Below, piece after piece: positions 24,795-33,376 of a stretch of 42,151 nt of DNA (its first letter is position 1; every line of letters starts with the position of its first letter). The stretch comes from Bdellovibrionales bacterium (GTDB taxonomy: Bacteria > Bdellovibrionota > Bdellovibrionia > Bdellovibrionales > JAKFYE01): positions 1-42,151 of the forward strand of contig JAKFYE010000030.1 of NCBI GenBank assembly GCA_021731045.1, written 5' to 3'. The notes below the pieces were generated by a model. It made no database searches, had not been told where the DNA came from, and worked only from the letters and a program-made list of their open reading frames with translations. The position numbers were made by a program, and so were the translations under genes.

Positions 24795-24828
24795 GCGCTC
24801 AAAACTGAGCGCAAAGCGGCCTAGCCGC
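24795..24828 (-). terminator. paired hairpins after the caspase-like gene
   Basis: Two adjacent stems, GCGCTCA/TGAGCGC at 24795-24812 and GCGGC/GCCGC at 24816-24828, lie directly downstream of the minus-strand gene that ends at 24843. There is no strong T-run, so termination there is plausible but weakly supported. Confidence 0.35.
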
Positions 24829-24842
24829 AGGTGTTACGGTGC

Positions 24843-26174
24843 TTAGAAACTAAGATTTGTAGGGTTGTCTTCGTCACCGACGATATTAAAGAGAGGAACT
24901 TCAAAACCAGCATCCTGCAACGCTTGATATCTTGCTATGATCTCTTGCCAACTCACTAATTTTTCTCGCGAGGCATATTGGCGCAGAGCTTCGATTAAAA
25001 TTTTCTGTCCTCTAAAATTATCTCCAAAGTAACCTTCAACGCCATTACTCATAATATCTAAATTATGAGTTCCTTTAATATCTTGAGGAGTGGCCTTTCT
25101 CTGAAGAAAATCTTTTACGTAATAGGAATAAGAAAAACAGCCTTGGATTTGAATAATTTGATAACGATCTTTTGGTATTTGAATTTTAAAACCTTGTGCA
25201 AACTCGATCATCTGAAGATTCAGATTTTTTCCCACCCCTGAATGCCCCGAGTACATAATGACCGCGTCTTCTTCTAACGCCTTCTTTAAAAAATAATGAA
25301 ACGCTTTAGGTCCCGTCACAAACCGAGTTTGCCCAAAAAATACACGAACACGAATTTTAGCCAACGTCCCTTGATACTCAAAATCCAGAATCGTAGGAAT
25401 CGAATTCACTACACCAGGCACAACTGACTTCACATCTTCTAAAGACCACTTTTTATGCAATATAAAACCTGAAGAGGACAACTCACGGATAAGGTTTTTG
25501 CAATCATAGACTGCCACATCATTTGAAACGTTGAGATCCACGGTTCCGTTTAAATCATTTTTGCCACAAAATGCGCTCACGTTAAACGTCTGCGCTTGAT
25601 CGAGGAGACGAGAATACTCAGGAAAAGTTTTTTGTGTAGGGGGTAATCGTATAAACTCTACCGGAACTTTTACGTAATCGACATTTTCACGATTTTCCGG
25701 GCAGTTGTCTGTTAACGGATTCCAGTAGTACCAGGCTAAAGATCCATCGATCTCAGTGGGATGATAAGAACATTGCTTTAAATTGACAGAGGCGATCGTC
25801 AAACTTGGGTTCAGTGGAAGTATAAGATCTAAAGCAGAAACTTTATCCGCGATAATAAAAGTTCCAATGTACCGATAGGTTGTCTCATAAAGTCCCGGTC
25901 GTAAATTTTGAGTTTTAACTTCAGAGATTTTAGAATCAGGATATTCAGCGCCGTCAATTGACTCTCGGAATTGCGAAAAAACAAACTGTAATTGTCTTTT
26001 AATTTGTTTTTGTGTGGCGAGAGGCCCAGGAGTTTTTATCGATGAAAACTGCACGCGCGAAATAAACGTAACTTGGGACTCTGTCGTTTTATCGCCGACA
26101 TAACCTGCAAAACCTTGTTGAGTTACAGCCGTAAAAAATAAGACAAACATGATTTTAGAAAAGTACGATCGCAT
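24843..26174 (-). CDS. exported protein with a caspase-like (clan CD) His-Cys pair
   Basis: 443 residues with a signal peptide (KIMFVLFFTAVTQQGFA, cut near residue 23). The C-terminal third reads DAVIMYSGHSGVGKN with His311, then YQIIQIQGCFSYSYYVKD with Cys346. A hydrophobic strand ending in G-H-S-G followed about 35 residues later by a strand ending in Q-G-C-x-S is the arrangement of clan CD cysteine peptidases (caspases, gingipains, C13). The N-terminal 280 residues are beta-rich, with cysteines, and family unknown. ATG at 26172-26174. Catalysis is inferred from two motifs only; a non-peptidase role is possible. Confidence 0.55.
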   Translation of the reverse strand: MRSYFSKIMFVLFFTAVTQQGFAGYVGDKTTESQVTFISRVQFSSIKTPGPLATQKQIKRQLQFVFSQFRESIDGAEYPDSKISEVKTQNLRPGLYETTYRYIGTFIIADKVSALDLILPLNPSLTIASVNLKQCSYHPTEIDGSLAWYYWNPLTDNCPENRENVDYVKVPVEFIRLPPTQKTFPEYSRLLDQAQTFNVSAFCGKNDLNGTVDLNVSNDVAVYDCKNLIRELSSSGFILHKKWSLEDVKSVVPGVVNSIPTILDFEYQGTLAKIRVRVFFGQTRFVTGPKAFHYFLKKALEEDAVIMYSGHSGVGKNLNLQMIEFAQGFKIQIPKDRYQIIQIQGCFSYSYYVKDFLQRKATPQDIKGTHNLDIMSNGVEGYFGDNFRGQKILIEALRQYASREKLVSWQEIIARYQALQDAGFEVPLFNIVGDEDNPTNLSF

Positions 26175-26349
26175 CTTTAACTTCCAATTATTTTAAGTCG
26201 CCGCGTAGGATATGAATCCACTGACTATTATCAAGCGTTGGTAACGTCAATCAGACCCCTCGAAAGATGGCGATTTTACAATGGTCTTTGAGCCTTTCGT
26301 AAGACATGGATCCTCATCGTCTTAACTCTAAACATACGAAAAGTTTCTG

Positions 26350-26478
26350 ATGCGTGATCGTATTCTCAATCAATTGCAAATCGCCGGAAATTTGGCGCTG
26401 CATAATTTGAGCTTTGGCTTGCCTTTAGGTTTTAATTGGCTAATCTTTCTCGAATTATCACCCCGGGAGGTTCTATGA
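26350..26478 (+). CDS. candidate 42-residue ORF coupled to the next barrel gene
   Basis: An ATG frame of 42 codons ends in TGA at 26476-26478, overlapping the ATG of the next gene (26475) in an ATGA arrangement. The peptide is hydrophobic towards the middle and end (LPLGFNWLIFLEL). Its ribosome site is weak (GAAAAG). The overlap suggests a leader peptide or translational coupling, but the GGGAGG site of the downstream gene falls inside this frame and could make it a coincidence. Confidence 0.3.
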   Translation: MRDRILNQLQIAGNLALHNLSFGLPLGFNWLIFLELSPREVL

Positions 26479-27461
26479 GAAAGTTAGTCGTGTTTATTTG
26501 TGCATTTTTACTCGTTGATTCGGCTTTAGCGGCGACCCAAAAACGCGCCACCACAAGCTTGCCGTCTAAAATTGTACGTGCGTCTGATCCTCCTGCTGTA
26601 AGCACAGACGGTATTAGCATGACATCCGTTTCAGAATCTAAAACTCTCCATTTGCCAAAAGGTACTCACTCATCTCTCGAATTGGCATTTGCCTCCGCAC
26701 AATCTGTGACCCCGGCCTCTAGCGAATCACATGATTTCACAATATTGACGCCTTCTGTAGGGTATGACCTAAAAGATGTCGCAGATTTTAATTTTCAAGT
26801 TCCGTTTGTATGGGATTCTTTTGGAAATCCATCAGGAGGCACGAGCTCTCAACGTGTGATCGGTCGACCGGCATTGAGCGCACAACGTACATTGCTTTCG
26901 AATGACCAACAACTTGTGTCCGCTCACACAACCGTAAGACTTCCCTTTTATGATGCCTCGTTTGGTGGAGCCGAATTTTATCGTGTTTGGGGATTTGAAG
27001 CTGGCGCCGCGATCGATCATCGCTTACCTGAAACTGCCGTTCATTTGATAGGCGGTGCCGGAATGGAATTCAATACCAACCGCACTGAAAGCACGAGCGA
27101 AATGGATATTACGTTGTCTCGTCATCCAATTCTTAGAACGAACGTTGGCGCAAAATACGTACTTGATCGTTTGGCATTTGGCAGCCAACTCCGAAATGCG
27201 TTTGGTCTCGGAAGAGGTCATATCACTATTAATATTCCGACCTTAAACAGAGAGTTCAGAGGCGATGTTGAAACAACTGAAATTTGGCAACTTGAAGTTT
27301 TTGCCGAAGGTAAAATCACTGACAACGGACTATTACGAGCTTCCTTAGCGCAATCTCTAAAAGACGTCTCCGGAAAACGTGCAGAAGCTGTTCTTCAATC
27401 AGCTGACGCAAAAGATGGCGCCGAAACTCTTGGTGCAGTTTCTTACTCTCAAATGTTCTAA
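26475..27461 (+). CDS. exported, probable outer-membrane beta-barrel protein
   Basis: 328 residues from ATG 26475, which has GGGAGG four bases upstream; an in-frame TTG 39 bases earlier is not preferred. Signal peptide RKLVVFICAFLLVDSALA is followed by a linker with Ser/Thr and then strand-like segments (TILTPSVGYDLKDVADFNFQ ... ELEVFAEG-type repeats ... LGAVSYSQMF), ending in Phe, which suits an outer-membrane barrel. No family recognised. It is convergent with the 27521-28627 lipoprotein, with a shared hairpin between them. Confidence 0.65.
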   Translation: MRKLVVFICAFLLVDSALAATQKRATTSLPSKIVRASDPPAVSTDGISMTSVSESKTLHLPKGTHSSLELAFASAQSVTPASSESHDFTILTPSVGYDLKDVADFNFQVPFVWDSFGNPSGGTSSQRVIGRPALSAQRTLLSNDQQLVSAHTTVRLPFYDASFGGAEFYRVWGFEAGAAIDHRLPETAVHLIGGAGMEFNTNRTESTSEMDITLSRHPILRTNVGAKYVLDRLAFGSQLRNAFGLGRGHITINIPTLNREFRGDVETTEIWQLEVFAEGKITDNGLLRASLAQSLKDVSGKRAEAVLQSADAKDGAETLGAVSYSQMF

Positions 27462-27467
27462 CCTAAA

Positions 27468-27518
27468 GGTACGCATTGCTTTTCCCGCATTATCGAGTTG
27501 GAAATGCAATCGCGTACC
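27468..27518. terminator. hairpin between convergent genes
   Basis: GGTACGC-ATTGC pairs with GCAAT-CG-CGTACC across a 20-odd base loop, from 27468 to 27518. It lies in the 59-base gap between the barrel gene (ends 27461) and the lipoprotein (ends 27521), so it could stop both transcripts. No long T-run is present. Confidence 0.45.
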
Positions 27519-27520
27519 GT

Positions 27521-28627
27521 TTATTCGTCAAGTATTGCGATATTGCTGATAGAGCGAGCAAAGATGCTTTGGTAAATCAAGGGAGTTGTTCCTAATTTAG
27601 TAAGAGCTGTCCCGCTATAGGAAAACTTCATAACTGAATTGTTGCTTGTACCAACCAAAACAAAACTTTCGTCTGCAGTACGATGAAAATTTATAGATGA
27701 AGACAGTGCTGCCGGGGTTGCACTTATCACTGCGATGTCACCATAAATATCGTTATATAATAATGTTCCGTTGTTAATAGCTGAAGCCGTGACATCAAAG
27801 CTCCAAATCTGAGCATTTGTTGTGGCCGCAGTAAACGGGTAATAAAGCACAAAAAGTTTGTTCGTAGTTGGATCATAGTCCATATCAACTGGCCACATTG
27901 TTGTTGCAGGTCCTGTTGGCGCGACTCCCGAAATACAAGCCCCCGTCGAACCGTTAAATAAGCTCACTTTATTAGCTGGAGTCACTTGTGCGTTTGATAC
28001 CACAACATACTCAACTCCCGATAACATCACTTGTATGGCAGCTGTTCCAAGAGCGACGGTACAAGCACCTGTTGTCGCATATTTGGGAGCACCGACGCGC
28101 TGTTTTGCTGAGTTAAATCTTTCGACGGCTGCAGTTCGAGTTACGAGCAATCCACCATCGGTTGTCGTAACCATACGCTTTGTACCTGCGGCTAATGCGG
28201 TATTGTTCTGAAAATAATTTGTAAAGTTCACGCCATCAGTATCGGCTATATCCACAAGACCGTTCGTACCGTTAAACGAGAGAAACAACATCTCTGTAAG
28301 ACCTGTCAAATTTTGAAAAGCAACAGCTTGTGGCATAAAGCCCGGATTGGTTGAAAAATCGTGGATAATGTTTAAAAACTCTCCATATTTATCCCAACGA
28401 GTAACGGTGCCCACACCTGTCGCAGTTGGGAAACCACTAGAAATATAAATGTAATAATTGGCAGAGGTATCCGCTGGTAGTATGGCTTCTTCTGCTTTGC
28501 ATGAAGAGTTATCATACATAAATTTTTCTGAATCGTTCGCATCACATTTTTTGCCACACCCAGATACATACAGGGCTAGTACGCTGAGACATATTAATAA
28601 AATAAGGCGACATCTCAATACCGTCAC
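27521..28627 (-). CDS. lipoprotein with a propeller-like body, unknown function
   Basis: 368 residues. Signal LRCRLILLICLSVLALYVSGC places the lipobox cysteine near residue 24. The body has repeats of strand-turn pattern (YIYISSGFPTATGVGTVTRWD, VDIADTDGVNFTNYF, LFVLYYPFTA), consistent with a beta-propeller, and resembles the big lipoprotein at 35132-37933 in style. Start GTG at 28625-28627 with AGGAG six bases upstream, a strong site. It stands alone before the accessory region. Function unknown. Confidence 0.65.
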   Translation of the reverse strand: MTVLRCRLILLICLSVLALYVSGCGKKCDANDSEKFMYDNSSCKAEEAILPADTSANYYIYISSGFPTATGVGTVTRWDKYGEFLNIIHDFSTNPGFMPQAVAFQNLTGLTEMLFLSFNGTNGLVDIADTDGVNFTNYFQNNTALAAGTKRMVTTTDGGLLVTRTAAVERFNSAKQRVGAPKYATTGACTVALGTAAIQVMLSGVEYVVVSNAQVTPANKVSLFNGSTGACISGVAPTGPATTMWPVDMDYDPTTNKLFVLYYPFTAATTNAQIWSFDVTASAINNGTLLYNDIYGDIAVISATPAALSSSINFHRTADESFVLVGTSNNSVMKFSYSGTALTKLGTTPLIYQSIFARSISNIAILDE

Positions 28628-28748
28628 TTTTTACTCCTAATCCATGCTCTGAATTCGGAGTAAATAGTGAAAGTCTTAACGTATTAATCAAATCAAAACC
28701 TAATTCCCCACCAAGGGTGGGCCAGTCTAGAACCGTGAAATTGAATGA

Positions 28749-29219
28749 AAGAATTTTGAAAAAAATGGCTCAGCAAAGCTTCCGGCATACGAACCAAAAG
28801 CACCCAGAGCCCAAATAATTGATATTACTATAAATCCTCAAAAAGATTTTCTCAACGACAAAGATTTCCTTTACCAAAAATATACTATTGAAGGGTCAAA
28901 TATTGGCTACATTTCCCAAATTTCGGGGCTTTCAAGAACCACAATCAAAGAAAAGATCAAACAGTATGGTTTGGAGAAGAATAAAAATATGGAGCCACTA
29001 CGAGGACAAGTACCCTATGGCTGGAGAGCGGTTAAAGGACAGTCGGTGATCCATAAAGGTGAACAAGAGGTCATCCAAAAAATGCTCATGCTTCAACAAC
29101 AAGGAAAGAGCCTGAGGCAGATTGCTAAATACCTACAGGGTAATGGCATAAGACCCAAGAATGGTACCAAATGGCAGGCCGCAAGTATTTTAAAGATACT
29201 TAGAAAACACAAATTTTGA
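28749..29219 (+). pseudogene. remnant of a serine recombinase (HTH and recombinase domain)
   Basis: The frame is open from 28749, just after a TGA, to the stop at 29217-29219, but no ATG, GTG or TTG occurs before 28971, so the 5' end is lost. The peptide has a helix-turn-helix (ISQISGLSRTTIKEKIKQYGL) and a recombinase domain core (VPYGWRAVKGQ ... QQGKSLRQIAKYLQGNGI ... KWQAASILKILRKHKF). Serine recombinases carry this part after the catalytic resolvase domain, which is absent here. It marks the left end of the accessory region. Confidence 0.65.
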
Positions 29220-29488
29220 AACTCGAACCACATATACACTGTAAAAGTCGGCATCTGACCTTACATTTTTAGATTTTAGTCTTGTTCTTGTCCGACACCC
29301 ACGCAGAAAGAAGATTCTGACTCTAGTCCCCAAAACTTAGATCCGGTCCACGGAATTATTCCGCGTAGGAAATCCCGCCATACTTTTGACTGGCTACAAA
29401 TTTAACCGACTGCTTTAACTAAAAGATTCTGAGAATAAGCCGAAGAGCTTTGGGGCCGTAGTGCGCCCAATCACGGACTAGGCGGCTA

Positions 29489-31741
29489 ATGGAAAAAATT
29501 AACATAAAAAAATGGAGATGGATTTACTTTGGTTTGGCAATTCTTGATGTCGTGGCGGTAGGAACAAGTCTTATCATCAACCATAGTTTGGTTTCTCAAT
29601 ACTCTGAAGCTGTTCATGTAAGTGAGTTTTGGGCAACTCGACTTGAAAAAATCGAAGACCTTCAAGTTCTTGCTTCAGAAGTGAATGCTCCTGGTAATGA
29701 TGTGTTTGACTCCAAAGACACAGCAAAGGAGCGTGGACGATTTTCTGTCGCGCTTGAGAAATTTGATCAACAATATCACGAAGTGTTGGAAGATCTTAAG
29801 TCTCATCAAAAAGACTATCCATTAGATAAGGCCATCAGTTCTTATGAGGCCGTTCAGCTAAAGATGAACGACATGGTTAAAGAGACAAAAGCCATTTTCT
29901 CATATTTTGATACTAATCAGCGGCATCTTGCTGGCAGTCGCATGGCGACAATGGATCAGAAATATGCATTGCTTCGGCAAGCTGTAATTGATTGCAGCAA
30001 GGAAATCAGAAAAATTGAAATAGACTACCTCCATAAGCAGAAAAACATTAGTGAAAATCTTCGTTTATTTGAATTAATATTCGCAGTATTCATCATGATT
30101 ATGATTGTGGGCATTGTGTCCTATGGAACCGTAATGTCGAAATTTATTAACAAATCCTTTCAAGAAAAAATGATGGCTGAAGAACAGAAGAAGGCTCTGG
30201 ATGCAGCGGCAATCGTTGCGATCACGGACACCATAGGAAAAATCACCTATGCTAATGAAAAATTTCTTGAAATCGCGGGCTATAAAAAAGAGGAACTTAT
30301 TGGAAAAGATCATCGAATTATCAACTCTGGTCACCACCCTAAAGAGTTTTTCAGAGGTCTATGGAGTTCCGTTTCCAATGGAACCGTGTGGCGAGGGGAA
30401 GTAAAGAACAGACGAAAAGACGGCACATATTACTGGGTAGACTCCACCGTCGTTCCAATGAAAAATGAGAAAAATCAAATTACCCAGTACATTGCGATTC
30501 GGCACGAAATAACTGAAAGAAAATTTCTAGAGGAAAGTTTAAAAAAAGCAAAAGATGAGGCCATTGCCGCACGAACGGTGGCAGATGAGGCAACCCAAGC
30601 GAAGGCAAGATTTCTTGCAAACATGAGTCATGAGATTCGCACACCCATGAATGGCATCATCGGCATGTCCAACCTTCTGTTAAGTAATGTCACAGATCCC
30701 GTTGGTATCGAAAGACTTAAGATTATTCAAAACTGTGGTAACTCACTTCTTGATCTCATCAATGATGTTCTTGATTTTTCAAAACTAGAGGTCGATAAGG
30801 TTGAGCTTGAGAAACATCCATTTCCTATCCACGATACTGCAAAAGAAATTGTTGAGCTGCTCAATACTAGGGCTTCTGAAAAGGGTGTGAAGCTCTCTTA
30901 TAGGCACGATAAAAATGTTCCTGACTGGCTCTTAGGAGATGTGACACGTTTTCGGCAAGTTCTTACAAATCTAGTCAGCAATTCCATTAAATTTACAGAG
31001 GTTGGAAGCATTGAAATCAGCTCTCAAGCTAAAAATATAGAAGATAAAAAGTGGCAAATTCAATTTGCTATTAAAGACACGGGAATTGGAATTCCAGACC
31101 ACGTTAAAGATAAACTCTTCCAGTCTTTCTCACAGGTCGATGCATCGACGACAAGGCGTTTTGGTGGTACTGGTCTAGGGCTTGCGATTTGCAAAGGTCT
31201 TTGTGAAAAAATGGGTGGGTCAATTTGGGTTGAAAGCGAAACAGCAAAAGGATCAACTTTCTTTTTCACCATTACAGGAGACATTGCCGCACCTCTTGAC
31301 TCCCAAAGGTCTTCTAATCCCTTTGCAGCTTTTGATGCTGAAATGGGTCAAAAGCATCCCTTGCGTATTCTTGTGGCCGAAGATAATCGTACCAATCAAC
31401 TAGTCGCTGTGGGCCTTCTTGGAAAGCTTGGTTATAAAGCTGACGTCGCTGGAAATGGCAAAGAGGCTTTAAAAGCCCTGAAAATTCAGCAGTACGATCT
31501 TATTTTGATGGATTGTCATATGCCAGAGATGGATGGATTTGAAGCAACAAAAAGAATTATTGAAGTGTACGGAAAGCAGCGGCCACGCATTGTTGCTCTT
31601 ACCGCAGGCACAATGAAAGAAGATATAGACCGCTGCACAGCCTCCGGCATGGATGGCTTTCTTGGAAAACCAATCACTCTCCCTCCACTGGTTAAGACGC
31701 TTAGTGAGTGCCAACCTACCTCCAAAGAAAAGGTGGCATAA
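29489..31741 (+). CDS. hybrid sensor histidine kinase (PAS - HisKA - HATPase - receiver)
   Basis: 750 residues. Two membrane segments (about 11-32 and 195-217) enclose a helical sensor region of about 160 residues. Then a PAS domain follows (AIVAITDTIGKITYANEKF ... KDHRIINSGHHPKEF). HisKA has MSHEIRTPMNG with phospho-His381. HATPase shows NLVSNSIKFTE, DTGIGIP and FGGTGLGLAI. A C-terminal receiver has LILMDCHMPEMDG with Asp675 and ends in LGKPITL. All catalytic residues are intact. The start is ATG at 29489. It is followed two bases later by an HPt gene, so the relay runs His381 to Asp675 to HPt; no output regulator is in the window. Confidence 0.9.
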   Translation: MEKINIKKWRWIYFGLAILDVVAVGTSLIINHSLVSQYSEAVHVSEFWATRLEKIEDLQVLASEVNAPGNDVFDSKDTAKERGRFSVALEKFDQQYHEVLEDLKSHQKDYPLDKAISSYEAVQLKMNDMVKETKAIFSYFDTNQRHLAGSRMATMDQKYALLRQAVIDCSKEIRKIEIDYLHKQKNISENLRLFELIFAVFIMIMIVGIVSYGTVMSKFINKSFQEKMMAEEQKKALDAAAIVAITDTIGKITYANEKFLEIAGYKKEELIGKDHRIINSGHHPKEFFRGLWSSVSNGTVWRGEVKNRRKDGTYYWVDSTVVPMKNEKNQITQYIAIRHEITERKFLEESLKKAKDEAIAARTVADEATQAKARFLANMSHEIRTPMNGIIGMSNLLLSNVTDPVGIERLKIIQNCGNSLLDLINDVLDFSKLEVDKVELEKHPFPIHDTAKEIVELLNTRASEKGVKLSYRHDKNVPDWLLGDVTRFRQVLTNLVSNSIKFTEVGSIEISSQAKNIEDKKWQIQFAIKDTGIGIPDHVKDKLFQSFSQVDASTTRRFGGTGLGLAICKGLCEKMGGSIWVESETAKGSTFFFTITGDIAAPLDSQRSSNPFAAFDAEMGQKHPLRILVAEDNRTNQLVAVGLLGKLGYKADVAGNGKEALKALKIQQYDLILMDCHMPEMDGFEATKRIIEVYGKQRPRIVALTAGTMKEDIDRCTASGMDGFLGKPITLPPLVKTLSECQPTSKEKVA

Positions 31742-31743
31742 AC

Positions 31744-32109
31744 ATGAGCTATGTAAAACCACTGCCTTTTGATCGACTAACGTTTATGGCCAATTTCCAG
31801 GGCATGGAAGACTTGGCCGAAGAAACTATAAAGAGTTTTCTGTCCACGCTTCCCAGCTTAATATCAGCTATTGATGAGGCAGTTCGTTCAGCAAATGCTG
31901 CTAAACTTGAACTCGCAGCTCATACACTTAAAGGCGTAGTTTCAAATTTCTATGCGGAACCATCAAGGCTTTTAGCCCAAGAAATCGAACAGATCGGACA
32001 TGCTCGATCTACTGCGAACGCCGATAAAGTTTTTTTGGAATTGAAGACAGAACTTGAGAGGCTTCATAGCGCCCTCGAATCTCTATTGAATGAAAGGACG
32101 GCAGCATGA
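31744..32109 (+). CDS. histidine phosphotransfer (HPt) protein
   Basis: 121 residues from ATG 31744, with AGGTGG seven bases upstream. The track-style longer frame from 31708 overlaps the kinase and is not preferred. An all-helical domain carries AAHTLKGVVSNF with phospho-acceptor His60, the hallmark of HPt proteins. It should take phosphoryl groups from the receiver of the kinase. The stop overlaps the start of the GFA-type gene by 4 bases (ATGA), so all three genes form one transcript. Confidence 0.88.
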   Translation: MSYVKPLPFDRLTFMANFQGMEDLAEETIKSFLSTLPSLISAIDEAVRSANAAKLELAAHTLKGVVSNFYAEPSRLLAQEIEQIGHARSTANADKVFLELKTELERLHSALESLLNERTAA

Positions 32110-32690
32110 AAGGTCGATGTCATTGTGGTTCTGTGAAATACGAAGTAACTGGTGAAGCCATTACTCATGCGTTGTGCCATTGTAGTGACTGTAGACGTTG
32201 TGCTGGAGCACCTATGGTTGGATGGGCAATGTTTCCTGAAAACTGTGTTAAGGTTATTGGTGAAACCAAAATCTATAAGTCTTCACAACATGCTCGTAGA
32301 GAGTTTTGTCCGCAGTGTGGGACTGGTTTGTTCTATAGAAATGCTGAAATACTCCCTGGTATAACCAATAGGTCAAACCTGAAGAATTCGATTGTCATAT
32401 TGGATGAAGTTAAAAAAGGGCTCAGAGAGGTCATTAAAAATTTTAAAGGGCTTCCGGTTACCCTTCAAAAAGAGATCTTAAGACAGGTGGTTCAAAGGGT
32501 TGAGGTCACTCCAAAAGAAATCAGGCTGGTCCTTTTTGGAAGCCAGCCTGATCCTCAAAACCTAAAAACTACTGGTTTTACTGTGTTAACCACCGGTTCG
32601 TATGGTGGAAGAAATGGCTCAGGCGGAGGGACTCGAACCCCCGACCAAGCGGTTAACAGCCGCTTGCTCTACCAACTGAGCTACGCCTGA
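32106..32690 (+). pseudogene. chimeric ORF: truncated GFA-family gene fused to a recombinase tail
   Basis: Residues 1-88 are a GFA (glutathione-dependent formaldehyde-activating enzyme-like, CENP-V) domain with all usual zinc cysteines: CHCGS near residue 5, CHCSDCRRC near 24-32 and FCPQCGTGLFYR near 68-78. The family normally continues with a V-x-x-G-T-L-D-D-P section, but after PGITN the sequence switches to a serine-recombinase C-terminus (LPVTLQKEILRQVVQRVEV). It then reads through antisense tRNA-Asn (GGTRTPDQAVNSRLLYQL). The join is near base 32370. A deletion that fused the two genes in frame is the simplest explanation, and the product is probably not functional as a GFA enzyme. Confidence 0.65.
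32615..32690 (-). tRNA. tRNA-Asn (GTT)
   Basis: Minus strand: TCAGGCG acceptor strand (32690 inward), TAGCTCAGTTGGTAGAGC D arm, anticodon loop CTGTTAA with anticodon GTT, GGTTCGAGTCC T arm, and CGCCTGA-G-CCA at the 3' end. The CCA is encoded. It hosts the accessory region on its 3' side, and its antisense strand is read by the chimeric ORF. Confidence 0.95.
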
Positions 32691-32702
32691 ACGTAACGAC
32701 TC

Positions 32703-32731
32703 AAACTAGGTAAACCACAGAAAATTGTCAA
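32703..32731 (-). promoter_or_regulatory. promoter of tRNA-Asn
   Basis: Minus strand TTGACA (32731-32726), a 17-base spacer and TAGTTT (32708-32703) lie 12 bases upstream of the tRNA. This is a near-consensus sigma-70 promoter at the expected distance. Confidence 0.75.
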
Positions 32732-32794
32732 GGACTCGACCTGAAGTAGGTCAACACACTCAACTTTATGCTTCGCGCAAATGTACTTTAAACT

Positions 32795-33307
32795 TTATGG
32801 ATTTAAGCGAGTCATCGCCCGTGCTAACTCTTCGGATTCTATGAGTCCATATTCGGTTGTAAAAGACTGCTTATGTACTCGTATTTGCTTAGATGAACCA
32901 TCGATGTAAACAAACAAAATATCCTGATCTACACCTTGGGAGTCAGACTCTGTTAGAAATTTATCAATTTTTACTTCGCAAAACTCGCCCAACCATTTTT
33001 CTATAAATAACGGTTCAAGTTCAAAGCTCTGTGAGCCCTCAACTATCCACTGAGCTTTTGACTGGTGATATCTCAACTTTTTATTTGTACGGTGATCTGT
33101 GATTTCTATTCGCCCCACTCGTGTTGGGCAAAGGTTGAGCCGACCACTTTTAATTTTCACATCTGTTGAATTTGGAGTAAAAAAAGAATCCATCGCTGAA
33201 TTTTGGCGGATACCTTTCATGGTATATACAACTCCGATTAATCCTGCGACAAGAATCACAACTCTTGCCCAAACCTGGGCTCCATTCATTGTCGGTTTTC
33301 GCGCCAT
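32795..33307 (-). CDS. membrane-anchored protein of unknown function
   Basis: 170 residues from ATG 33305-33307, chosen because GAGGTG lies six bases upstream; a start at 33343 would hide it. Residues 13-33 (ARVVILVAGLIGVVYTMKGI) form one membrane segment, followed by a small beta-rich domain with two cysteines (NLCPTRVGRIEI and GEFCEVK). No family recognised. It is divergent from the glycosyltransferase at 33377-35095. Confidence 0.6.
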   Translation of the reverse strand: MARKPTMNGAQVWARVVILVAGLIGVVYTMKGIRQNSAMDSFFTPNSTDVKIKSGRLNLCPTRVGRIEITDHRTNKKLRYHQSKAQWIVEGSQSFELEPLFIEKWLGEFCEVKIDKFLTESDSQGVDQDILFVYIDGSSKQIRVHKQSFTTEYGLIESEELARAMTRLNP

Positions 33308-33376
33308 TTGATACACCTCAAAATATCGCATCACTTCTATCACGGTAATCTGGATTGGCCAATTCTTCTAAAAGGT

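Larger units (their letters stand above)
28763..32622. mobile_element. decayed integrative island at tRNA-Asn (inferred)
   Basis: The 11-base sequence AAATGGCTCAG occurs at 28763-28773 and at 32612-32622, where it spans the 3' end of the tRNA-Asn gene. Between the two copies lie recombinase remnants at both ends (28749-29219 and the tail of 32106-32690), the histidine kinase, the HPt gene and the GFA-type gene. A recombinase tail abutting a tRNA 3' end is typical of integration there. Eleven bases can recur by chance, so the limits are tentative. Confidence 0.5.

Noticed and set aside
29240-29275. A third, partial copy of the dispersed repeat (TCGGCATCTGACC then T-run)
   Set aside because: Only about a dozen bases agree and the spacing is wrong; similarity is within chance.
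31469-31762. Minus-strand frames under the kinase receiver domain
   Set aside because: Antisense of a conserved receiver with no ribosome site and no family signature.
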